A DNA stretch of 13,778 bases from an uncultured Clostridiaceae bacterium (lineage in GTDB: Bacteria; Bacillota; Clostridia; Lachnospirales; Lachnospiraceae). The notes under the pieces were generated by a model. It did no database searches, was not told the origin of the DNA, and worked only from the letters and a program-made list of their open reading frames with translations. Positions within the stretch are counted from its first letter, which is position 1, and each line of letters starts with the position of its first letter. The translations under genes were made by a program, and so were the position numbers. This document shows positions 6,954 through 13,359 of this stretch, in pieces. The stretch is taken from assembly GCA_949948825.1 (NCBI GenBank), contig CATLIJ010000040.1:1-13778 (forward strand), in the 5' to 3' direction.

Positions 6954-6964
6954 AGGAGAGGAGG
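6954..6964 (+). promoter_or_regulatory. Strong ribosome binding site that selects a TTG start
   Basis: AGGAGAGGAGG ends eight bases before the TTG at 6973. The in-frame ATG at 6919 has no such site, and the next in-frame ATG (7030) has only a weak one, so TTG is the best-supported start. Confidence 0.75.
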
Positions 6965-6972
6965 ATTTTTAT

Positions 6973-8052
6973 TTGAAAAAAATACGGAAAAAAGAACAGG
7001 GAAAATGTGTGAGAAACAAAGGTCTGCAGATGCAGGAGGAAAACGGCTGTGATCACGCTGACCAGAAGGTAAAGTGCATTCAGATGCTTTTGTGGGCAGG
7101 AGTGATTTTGATTCAGCTGTTTGTGGTTGGCAATATGCAGGTACAGGCCATGGAGCAGGAGCCGGACCTGGAAGAACAGAATACAGTGACAATCAACTCC
7201 AGACTTTGGGACAGACCAGAAGACTGTCCGGCCCCGGAGGAGAATTATACAGCAGAGGATGGAACACAATATGAGCTGATTTCCTGGGAAACAGAGCCAG
7301 TTACAATTCCAGCCAGAGAAGAGCTTGTAGAGGAGGAGGGATTCTGCGGTCAGGTAGAGGGTATGTCCAAGGTTCCGGAGACCGCTGTGGTGACTGTATG
7401 GGAGAGAGGCCAGCCAGTAGAGGTGGTATGCCAGCTGGCAGAGAAGGCTGTCATTCAGGAGGAATGGCAGGATGGATTTTATTTTCCGGTGACTTTTCAT
7501 GGATATGATGCGGGGATTTATTGGCTGAAGGGACATTTGATATCTGGAAGTGAGGAGACGCCCCGGCTGGATGGGTGCGAGGAGCTTTTGCTGGAGGAAA
7601 TAGGGGCAGCCTCAGAGGAGTACCGGATTTTGGGAATCCGGTGGGACGGGGATGCCTATGAAGATGGAAGCGGCGAGATCTGCCGGAAGGCAGAGGCATT
7701 TGGTCAAAAGCTGGTGCGGGATTATGAACTGCTTTATAAAGGGATTGTGAAGCTTCCTGCTTACCGGGCGTGGAGGACAAGCGCAGTTTATGAGCCGGTT
7801 AAGGCAGAGGAGCCAGAGAAGGAAAGGGAACCTGAAATCGAGGAGTTCCAAAGGGGGACCGTGCAGACAGAAGAGACGCAGCCAGCTTCAGAGACAGAGC
7901 AGGTTTCCCTGTGGGAGCGGATTACTCAGACATTGCTTATAACAGTTGCCCTTGGAGCGGTTTTGTTCTTTGGAGGATTGCTTTTATTGGCATTGGTGTG
8001 GCTTCGAAGGATGTTTCTCCCTTATGGGAAGGAGGAAAAAGAGCAGTTGTAA
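6973..8052 (+). CDS. Unknown membrane-anchored extracytoplasmic protein, TTG start
   Basis: The product is 359 residues from the TTG at 6973. Residues 1-35 are strongly basic and contain three Cys. Residues about 36-54 are hydrophobic (MLLWAGVILIQLFVVGN) and end in VQA, which could be a signal-peptidase site or a membrane anchor. The extracellular part is rich in Glu, with a region at about 265-310 dominated by Glu and Lys/Arg. A second membrane helix at about 320-344 is followed by a basic tail (RRMF..). The layout is a secreted domain tethered at its C-terminus. No known catalytic motif was recognised. The stop codon TAA at 8050-8052 is inside the -35 of the next promoter. The gene is on the same strand as the HD gene, 186 bases downstream; cotranscription is possible but unproven. 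Confidence 0.82.
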   Translation: MKKIRKKEQGKCVRNKGLQMQEENGCDHADQKVKCIQMLLWAGVILIQLFVVGNMQVQAMEQEPDLEEQNTVTINSRLWDRPEDCPAPEENYTAEDGTQYELISWETEPVTIPAREELVEEEGFCGQVEGMSKVPETAVVTVWERGQPVEVVCQLAEKAVIQEEWQDGFYFPVTFHGYDAGIYWLKGHLISGSEETPRLDGCEELLLEEIGAASEEYRILGIRWDGDAYEDGSGEICRKAEAFGQKLVRDYELLYKGIVKLPAYRAWRTSAVYEPVKAEEPEKEREPEIEEFQRGTVQTEETQPASETEQVSLWERITQTLLITVALGAVLFFGGLLLLALVWLRRMFLPYGKEEKEQL

Positions 8053-8075
8053 TCATGGCAGTAAAATAGTATAAT
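8047..8075 (+). promoter_or_regulatory. Sigma-A promoter of the cupin/Spx/DUF3006 operon
   Basis: TTGTAA (8047-8052), exactly 17 bases, then a perfect TATAAT (8070-8075). The -35 overlaps the last codons and stop of the upstream gene. Initiation near 8082 gives a leader of about 25 nt to the ATG at 8108. Confidence 0.72.
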
Positions 8076-8107
8076 GAAAATGTTATCCGAAGGGAGGAAA
8101 TTAAAAC

Positions 8108-8434
8108 ATGTTTACAGAAAATAAAGAAGTGAAGGCCAAAGATTTAGGGGGAGGCGTGACGCGGAAGATCTTGTCTTACAGTGACAAGCTTATGACAGTT
8201 GAGCTGCATTTTCCCAAGGGAGCTGTCGGGGCAAAGCATTCTCATCCCCATGAGCAGATTGGATATATTGTATCTGGAAGTCTGATTTATGAGGAGGAAG
8301 GGTGTGAAAATCAGGAGCTTCATACAGGGGATACCTATTATGTGAAGCCAGATGCAGTTCATGGGATTCAGGTGCTGGAGGATACAGTGCTTTTAGATGT
8401 GTTTACTCCGGCGCGGGAGGATTTTATCAATTAA
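8108..8434 (+). CDS. Small single-domain cupin protein
   Basis: A 108-residue cupin_2-type beta-barrel. The first metal-binding motif is HSHPHEQ (H44, H46, H48, E49) followed by GYIVSGS; the second ends in KPDAVHG with H85. Metal ligands are intact, so it probably binds a divalent metal. Small cupins of this kind act as isomerases, dioxygenases or ligand sensors, and the substrate cannot be told. The ATG at 8108 has GGGAGG ten bases upstream. It is the first gene of a tight operon: its TAA stop merges into the ribosome site (AAGGAGG) of the next gene. Confidence 0.9.
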   Translation: MFTENKEVKAKDLGGGVTRKILSYSDKLMTVELHFPKGAVGAKHSHPHEQIGYIVSGSLIYEEEGCENQELHTGDTYYVKPDAVHGIQVLEDTVLLDVFTPAREDFIN

Positions 8435-8447
8435 GGAGGTCAGAATA

Positions 8448-8798
8448 ATGTTATTTATTGAATATCCCAAGTGCAGTACCTGTAAAAAGGCGAAAAAATG
8501 GCTGGAGGATAAGGGCGTTGCTTTTGATGATCGGCATATCGTGGAACAGAATCCCACGAAGGAAGAGCTGCGGGAGTGGATCAAAAGATCCGGACTGGAT
8601 ATCAAGAGATTTTTTAACACCAGCGGGATGAAGTACAGGGATTTGGGGCTGAAGGACAAGCTGGCGGACATGGAGGAAGAGGACAAGCTGGCTCTTCTGT
8701 CCAGTGACGGAATGCTGGTAAAGCGTCCCCTGGCAGTAGGGGAGAATGTGGTTTTGGTGGGCTTTAAGGAGAAGGAGTGGGAGGAGGCTCTGCTGTAA
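8448..8798 (+). CDS. Spx/ArsC-family thioredoxin-fold protein
   Basis: A 116-residue ArsC/Spx/MgsR-type thioredoxin fold. The N-terminal YPKCSTCKKAKKWL contains the CxxC pair C9/C12, with C12 at the classic ArsC position. The KRPLAVGENVVLVGF segment carries the Arg-Pro that binds oxyanion in ArsC. No arsenic-resistance genes are nearby, so a redox or glutaredoxin-like role is as likely as arsenate reduction. A true Spx is usually about 130 residues and binds RNA polymerase; that is not testable here. GGAGG lies eight bases before the ATG at 8448. The stop overlaps the start of the next gene (TAATG), suggesting coupled translation. Confidence 0.9.
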   Translation: MLFIEYPKCSTCKKAKKWLEDKGVAFDDRHIVEQNPTKEELREWIKRSGLDIKRFFNTSGMKYRDLGLKDKLADMEEEDKLALLSSDGMLVKRPLAVGENVVLVGFKEKEWEEALL

Positions 8799-8971
8799 TG
8801 GGACCTTATGAGTATGTGGTGGAACAGATTGACGGGGATTATGCAAGGCTCCGGCGGGTGGATGAGCCAGAAGAGGACTTAAAGCTGGTAGCCCGTGCTC
8901 TGCTGCCGGAGGATATTGGAGAAGGAACAAAGCTTAAATATGAAATGTTTGAGTACACGGTCATAGATTAG
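8798..8971 (+). CDS. DUF3006-like small protein
   Basis: A 57-residue product starting at the ATG that shares its A with the upstream TAA. GGAGGAGG lies ten bases before it, inside the Spx-like gene. A longer in-frame GTG start at 8777 is less likely. The pattern, YVVEQIDGDYARL at the start, then LVARALLPEDIGEGTKLKYE and a final Asp, matches DUF3006 proteins, small beta-rich proteins of unknown function in Firmicutes. It is the last gene of the operon and is followed by the hairpin terminator at 9038-9097. Confidence 0.82.
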   Translation: MGPYEYVVEQIDGDYARLRRVDEPEEDLKLVARALLPEDIGEGTKLKYEMFEYTVID

Positions 8972-8984
8972 AGGCCAGGGGGCA

Positions 8985-9082
8985 TTTTCTTGTTCGGGAG
9001 AGCCGGACAAGTAGCATCGAATGTCCATCCAATGTGGAAATTGACATGGATTTTGGCTTACAAGCGGGCTTGACGCTCAAGA
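8985..9082 (-). ncRNA. Candidate structured RNA element, copy 2
   Basis: A diverged copy of the element at 6001-6108; over an ungapped 66-base comparison I count 18 differences. On the minus strand the central hairpin (9014-9033) forms eight pairs including two U-G/G-U, where copy 1 has C-G and G-C. The first hairpin has CAAG with CUUG around CCCG. The third (8989-9011) pairs over nine positions with one mismatch. The outer closing stem is weak here. It lies about 95 nt beyond the ATPase stop on the same strand, and antisense to the end of the DUF3006 operon. It could be a 3'-UTR RNA, a dispersed repeat, or a remnant. Confidence 0.4.
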
Positions 9083-9097
9083 TTCATGTCAATTTTT
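9038..9097 (+). terminator. Terminator of the cupin/Spx/DUF3006 operon
   Basis: A 14-bp stem with one wobble (9038-9051 with 9082-9095) encloses about 30 bases and ends in a T run (9093-9097). One arm is part of the repeated RNA element. On the minus strand only TTT follows, so it is a poor terminator for the ATPase gene; no better one was seen between 9098 and 9177. Confidence 0.65.
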
Positions 9098-9177
9098 CAG
9101 CTGTCTGAACAGTTAGGATTTATCCTTTGTACTTTCGGGAAAGCAGACCAGCGAAAAGGAAGGTTATTTCCATCGGG

Positions 9178-11847
9178 CTATCCCAGGGCTTCTCGCAGGG
9201 TTTTTGCTGCCTGGATGACAGCTGTGGGAATCAGGGCAAAGATGAGAATGGTCAAAAGCTGCGGCAGATTTAGGTCTGCCACGGCAAAAAGGACCTGAAG
9301 TCCGGGAAGGAACAATACTGCCATCAAAAGAACTACGCCAGCTTCAAAGGCCATGACACTCCACAGATTTCCAAAGAATCCCAGGCGTATAATGGAATGC
9401 TCACTGCGGCAGTTAAAGCCGTGCAGCAGGCGGGCCAGAGTCAGGGTGGCAAATGCCATGGTGCTGGCAGTCCCCGCACCTCCGGTTTCCAGGCCCAAGT
9501 GAAAGGCAAACATAGTACATACAGCGATCAGACCTCCCTGCAGCAAAAGGTTTACAAGAAATCTTTTGGTGAGGATTCCCTCGTGGGGATTCCGGGGCGG
9601 CTGATCTAAAAGTCCCTCCTCCTGCGGCTCCATGCCAATGGCAATCGCCGGAAGGGAGTCTGTCAGCAGATTGATGAAAAGCAGATGAACCGGGGCAAAG
9701 GGCATGGGAAGAGCGGCGAGAGAGGTGTAAAGCACGCTTAAGATCCCTGCCATATTGCCAGACAGGAGAAACTGGATGGCATGGCGTATGTTTCGGTATA
9801 CATTTCTTCCATTGGCAACTGCCTTGATGATTGTGGCAAAGTTGTCATCTGTAAGAATCATGGAAGCCGCATCTTTGGATACCTCTGTGCCAGTGATTCC
9901 CATGGCTACGCCAATGTCCGCCTTTTTGAGGGCTGGTGCATCATTGACCCCGTCTCCGGTCATGGCCACAATGTTGCCGCAGGACTGCCATGCATTTACA
10001 ATACGGATTTTATGCTCCGGGGAGACGCGTGCATAGACTGAGATTCTTTTTAAATTTTCCAGAAGCTGGCAGTCTTCCATGGCATCCAGCTCAGCGCCTG
10101 TGATCACCAGGTCTCCTTTTCGGAACAGACCGATTTTTTCCCCAATGGCAGCAGCAGTAACCTTGTGATCTCCAGTGATCATCACCGGGCGGATTCCGGC
10201 GCGGCGGGCATTGGACACAGCAGTCCGGGATTCGATGCGGGGCGGGTCCATCATGGCAGCCATGCCAAGGAAAATAGAATCCTGTTCCCACGACGGATCA
10301 TAACCAACAGACAGGGAAATCTCTTTGTATACCATGGCAAGAACCCGCAGACCCTGGGAGGACCAGCTTTCATTCTGCTCCAGAATTTTCTGCTTCAGTG
10401 CTCCGGTCATAGGCCGCGGACCTGCTGTGGTCAGGATCTGAGAGGTATGTTCCAACAAAACATCCAAAGCTCCCTTTGTAAACAAAAGAGTCTGCTCACC
10501 AATCTGATGGACTGTGCTCATGCGCTTTCTGGAGGAGTCAAAAGGAATCTCTTCCAGACGGGGAAACTGTTCCCGCAACTGGCATACATTAAGACCAGCA
10601 GCTTCTGCCATTTCCAGCAAAGCAGTCTCAGTTGGGTCTCCCAGCTGGCGGGGCAAAGAAGAAGGCGAGAGGGTTTGGGTGCGGCGCTGGTCTGTCTTTT
10701 GGGGCTGGGGAGAATCGGGAGCTGGTATGGCATCATTGGCCAGAACTGCAGCATAAAGCAGCCGGCGGTGTACCGGGTGGCAGGAGTTAAGGCGAAAGGG
10801 TGGGAGCAGCCGGTTTTCTGTATAGACCTCCTGAACACTCATGCGGTTTTGGGTCAGGGTGCCGGTTTTATCCGAACAGATCACAGATACGCAGCCCAGG
10901 CTTTCCACTGCCTTTAAATCTTTGATAATGGCATGCTCCTTTGCCATGCGCTGTGTACCCATAGCCTGGACAATGGTTACAATGGAACCCAGGGCTTCCG
11001 GAATCGCAGCTACGGCCAGAGCAACGGCAAACATCAGAGAATCCAAAAGAGGGGTTTTCCGGTATAAGCTTAAGATAAAAACCAATGCACAGATCAGCAG
11101 AATCATAGCGGCAAGGCGGCTGCTGAATTGATCCAGACTGATTTGCAAGGGTGTCTTTTTTTCCTCTGTGGCATTCATCAGAGAGGCGATTTTTCCGATT
11201 TCCGTGTCCATTCCAGTGGCAGTAACTACAGCTATTGCGCGGCCTCCGGTTATAAGAGAGCCGGAAAAGACCATATTGCTTTGCTCTGCCAGAGGGACAG
11301 AGTTCTGATTTATCACATCTGCCTGCTTTTCCACACTGTCTGATTCACCGGTAAGAGAGCTTTCATTGACCATCAGATTATGGCACTCCAGAAGACGGCC
11401 GTCAGCCACAGCCAGATCTCCGGCTTCCAAAAAAAGAATGTCTCCGGGAACTACCTGGGAAGAGGGAATTTCCACTGTCTGCCCGTCCCGGAGGACACGT
11501 GCTGCAGGGGAGGACAGAGCCTTCAGGCTTTGAAGAGATTTCTGTGCTTTCTGATGCTGTACTGTGCCAAGGACTGCATTTAACAAAATAACAGCAAAAA
11601 TAACAATGGTGCTTTCCACATTGTCAGATACCATGGAGATTACAGCAGCAATCATAAGAATAATGACCAGAAGATCCTGAAACTGTTCCAGAAATACCTG
11701 CCAAGCTTTTTTGTGGGTCTGTTCTTTCAGCGTGTTTTCTCCTACCTGTGCCAGAGTTGCCTTTGCTGCGCGGGAGGTCAGTCCCTGTTCGGATGTCTTA
11801 AGCTGCTGCAAAACCGTTTCTTTTGATGACTGATACCAGTTGTTCAT
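9178..11847 (-). CDS. Cation-translocating P-type ATPase, calcium (P2) type
   Basis: An 889-residue P2-type ATPase that should export Ca2+ using ATP. Phosphorylation site D326 lies in CSDKTGTLTQN. TGES is in the actuator domain; MITGDHK and MTGDGVNDAPALKKADIG form the hinge. Ion-site residues aligned to SERCA (constant offset 70 in M5-M6): E284 in PEALGS (E309), N698 in SGNMAG (N768), and N726/T729/D730 in NLLTDSLP (N796/T799/D800). SERCA E771 is replaced by G701, which fits a single-Ca2+ site as in bacterial LMCA1-like pumps (inference). The N-domain holds a polar insertion (PQPQKTDQRRTQ region) before LGDPTE. The start at 11847 has GAGAGG four bases upstream. No cation regulator lies nearby. 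Confidence 0.95.
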   Translation of the reverse strand: MNNWYQSSKETVLQQLKTSEQGLTSRAAKATLAQVGENTLKEQTHKKAWQVFLEQFQDLLVIILMIAAVISMVSDNVESTIVIFAVILLNAVLGTVQHQKAQKSLQSLKALSSPAARVLRDGQTVEIPSSQVVPGDILFLEAGDLAVADGRLLECHNLMVNESSLTGESDSVEKQADVINQNSVPLAEQSNMVFSGSLITGGRAIAVVTATGMDTEIGKIASLMNATEEKKTPLQISLDQFSSRLAAMILLICALVFILSLYRKTPLLDSLMFAVALAVAAIPEALGSIVTIVQAMGTQRMAKEHAIIKDLKAVESLGCVSVICSDKTGTLTQNRMSVQEVYTENRLLPPFRLNSCHPVHRRLLYAAVLANDAIPAPDSPQPQKTDQRRTQTLSPSSLPRQLGDPTETALLEMAEAAGLNVCQLREQFPRLEEIPFDSSRKRMSTVHQIGEQTLLFTKGALDVLLEHTSQILTTAGPRPMTGALKQKILEQNESWSSQGLRVLAMVYKEISLSVGYDPSWEQDSIFLGMAAMMDPPRIESRTAVSNARRAGIRPVMITGDHKVTAAAIGEKIGLFRKGDLVITGAELDAMEDCQLLENLKRISVYARVSPEHKIRIVNAWQSCGNIVAMTGDGVNDAPALKKADIGVAMGITGTEVSKDAASMILTDDNFATIIKAVANGRNVYRNIRHAIQFLLSGNMAGILSVLYTSLAALPMPFAPVHLLFINLLTDSLPAIAIGMEPQEEGLLDQPPRNPHEGILTKRFLVNLLLQGGLIAVCTMFAFHLGLETGGAGTASTMAFATLTLARLLHGFNCRSEHSIIRLGFFGNLWSVMAFEAGVVLLMAVLFLPGLQVLFAVADLNLPQLLTILIFALIPTAVIQAAKTLREALG

Positions 11848-11893
11848 GCTGCCTCTCTTTTTCCTGCCAGACAGCCCATATCCAGGTATGCCA

Positions 11894-11936
11894 GTACAAT
11901 GCAGTATAATGCAGTACTAGGGTCAAAAGGTCAAAA
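11894..11936. repeat. Short direct repeats in the ATPase upstream region
   Basis: GTACAATGCA and GTATAATGCA (11894-11903, 11904-11913) are 10-bp near-repeats followed by GTAC. Next come two copies of GGTCAAAA (11921-11928, 11929-11936). One helical turn of spacing would suit a DNA-binding protein, but the units are short. Confidence 0.4.
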
Positions 11937-11975
11937 AATCCGATGCAAGCTTGCTTGCAAGAGGATTTTTGAACC
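11929..11975. repeat. Long imperfect hairpin upstream of the ATPase gene
   Basis: Outer arms 11929-11941 and 11963-11975 pair over about 12 positions with small bulges. The inner arms TGCAAG and CTTGCA (11944-11949, 11954-11959) pair perfectly around CTTG. It lies about 80 bases before the ATPase start and lacks a clean terminator T run on either side. It may be a dispersed palindromic repeat or a leader hairpin. The rest of the 324-base gap (11848-12171) holds a weak promoter candidate and the trpS terminator. Confidence 0.6.
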
Positions 11976-11990
11976 TGGGACTAACATCAT

Positions 11991-12019
11991 GTTATATCAG
12001 GACATGGCTGCTGGAAATC
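11991..12019 (-). promoter_or_regulatory. Weak candidate promoter for the P-type ATPase
   Basis: On the minus strand TATAAC (11991-11996) is preceded by TGA as an extended -10, with a poor -35 (GATTTC, 12014-12019) 17 bases upstream. If used, the transcript would carry the 11929-11975 hairpin in a leader of about 135 nt. Two TTGACC sequences nearer the gene lack a -10 at proper spacing. Confidence 0.27.
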
Positions 12020-12040
12020 AGACTTTGTATAAATGATATG

Positions 12041-12090
12041 AAACAAAAAAGACTTTTCATACATGAAAATCCAATTCTGTATGAAAAGTC
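12041..12090 (-). terminator. Rho-independent terminator of trpS
   Basis: A perfect 13-bp stem (GACTTTTCATACA at 12051-12063 with its complement at 12078-12090) around a 14-base loop. On the minus strand it is followed directly by six T (12045-12050). It lies about 80 bases past the trpS stop. Confidence 0.82.
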
Positions 12091-12171
12091 ATAAACATTT
12101 TTGATCTGACAGTCCAAAAGCAACTGTTTTCATGCCGTCTGAACTGCTGCGCCCAAAACGGTAAGACACAG

Positions 12172-13176
12172 TCAGCGGACCCGTTCCGGGAAACCGATTT
12201 TTTTCTGTACCTTCCGGAGAGTTTTGTTGGAAATATATTGTGCCTTTTCCGCGTTGTTTTTAATGATCGTATTCAGATAGTCCTTGTTTTTGCTTAAATC
12301 GGCAAAACGGTCCTGGAGGGGCTTTAATACACTGACCACTGCTTCACCTACTGCTGTCTTAAAGTCCCCATAGCCTTTGCCATCAAATTCTTTTTCTGTC
12401 TCTGCCGGAGTCTTGCCAGTGCAGGCACAGTAAATGTCAATAAGGTTGTGGATTCCCGGCTGCTCGTCACAGTAGCGGACGCAAGCTTCTGAATCTGTCA
12501 CTGCCCGTTTGAATTTGCGCATGATTGTGTCCGGATCATCCATCAGATAGATGCTGGCATTGGGGTTGTCATCAGACTTGGACATCTTTTTGGAAGGATC
12601 CTGCAGACTCATAATCTTTGCTCCCACCTTGCCAATGTATGCTTCCGGAATGGTAAATACATCGCCATATATGGAATTGAAGCGTCCGGCAATGTCACGG
12701 GTAATCTCCAGGTGCTGCATCTGGTCAATGCCCACAGGAACCACATCGGATTGATACAGCAGAATGTCAGCTGCCATGAGAACCGGATAGGTAAACAGCC
12801 CTGCATTGATATTGTCCGCATGCTTGGCAGCTTTATCTTTAAACTGAGTCATGCGGTTCAATTCGCCCATATAGGTAAAGCAGTTTAAAATCCAGGCAAG
12901 CTCTGCATGTCCGGTTACGTGGGACTGATAATAAATGCAGTTTTTCTCCGGATCAAGCCCAGCGGCAATATACAAAGTAAGCAAGGTTCTGGCTCTGCGG
13001 CGCAGTTCAGCCGGGTCCTGACGTATGGTAATGGAATGCATGTCCACCACTCCATAAAAGGTTTCGTATTCATCTGCAATCTGAATCCAGTTTTTCAGGG
13101 CTCCCAGATAGTTGCCTAAAGTCAGGTTCCCGGTTGCCTGCATACCACTGAACAATACTTTTTTTCCATCTAACAT
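12172..13176 (-). CDS. trpS: Tryptophan--tRNA ligase
   Basis: A class I aminoacyl-tRNA synthetase that charges tRNA-Trp in the cytoplasm. At 334 residues it is the usual bacterial TrpRS length. The HIGH-equivalent TLGN is at residues 19-22 within SGMQATGNLTLGNYLGA, and KMSKS is at 197-201. The DILLYQSDVVPVGIDQMQH and ARTLLTLYIAAGLDP segments are characteristic. The ATG at 13176 has AGGAG ten bases upstream. A near-consensus promoter lies at 13210-13238 with a predicted leader of only about 27 nt, so there is no room for a T-box or Trp attenuator. It is a single-gene unit with its own terminator. Confidence 0.98.
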   Translation of the reverse strand: MLDGKKVLFSGMQATGNLTLGNYLGALKNWIQIADEYETFYGVVDMHSITIRQDPAELRRRARTLLTLYIAAGLDPEKNCIYYQSHVTGHAELAWILNCFTYMGELNRMTQFKDKAAKHADNINAGLFTYPVLMAADILLYQSDVVPVGIDQMQHLEITRDIAGRFNSIYGDVFTIPEAYIGKVGAKIMSLQDPSKKMSKSDDNPNASIYLMDDPDTIMRKFKRAVTDSEACVRYCDEQPGIHNLIDIYCACTGKTPAETEKEFDGKGYGDFKTAVGEAVVSVLKPLQDRFADLSKNKDYLNTIIKNNAEKAQYISNKTLRKVQKKIGFPERVR

Positions 13177-13209
13177 AATTTGTATTCTCCTGATTTTTTC
13201 GATGACATA

Positions 13210-13238
13210 AGTGTAGCACCGGGAGGGGGAAATGTCAA
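13210..13238 (-). promoter_or_regulatory. Strong sigma-A promoter of trpS
   Basis: On the minus strand a perfect TTGACA (13233-13238), a 17-base spacer, then TACACT (13210-13215) preceded by TGC as an extended -10. Initiation is expected near 13203. Confidence 0.78.
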
Positions 13239-13359
13239 TAAAGGTTACAGTTCATGGGAGCAATATCATGTCGTCAGGTAACGTCAAATGGAATGTTTTT
13301 TTATTAGGAAACTGCGATTTTTGTTGATTGATTTCTGTCGAGATTGGTGTTTTTGATTT

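Noticed and set aside
8448..8798. Arsenic resistance locus
   Set aside because: The ArsC/Spx fold is present, but no arsR, arsB or acr3 is nearby, and neighbours are a cupin and DUF3006.
6021..9154. A short peptide starting M-[N/D]-F-G-[V/L]-Q-A readable on the plus strand in both element copies, as a conserved small protein
   Set aside because: Differences between the copies fall on codon positions 1, 2 and 3 about equally (7, 5, 6 by my count), one copy stops early, and there is no ribosome site. RNA-level conservation on the other strand explains it better.
9098..9177. Dedicated ATPase terminator
   Set aside because: Only a 4-bp GGAA/TTCC stem with a TTTT stretch is present, too weak to call.
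9086..9298. Small plus-strand frame over the ATPase 3' end
   Set aside because: It overlaps the operon terminator and the ATPase coding end and has no ribosome site.
10165..10917. Plus-strand 250-codon open frame inside the ATPase
   Set aside because: It is a shadow of the P-type ATPase reading frame.
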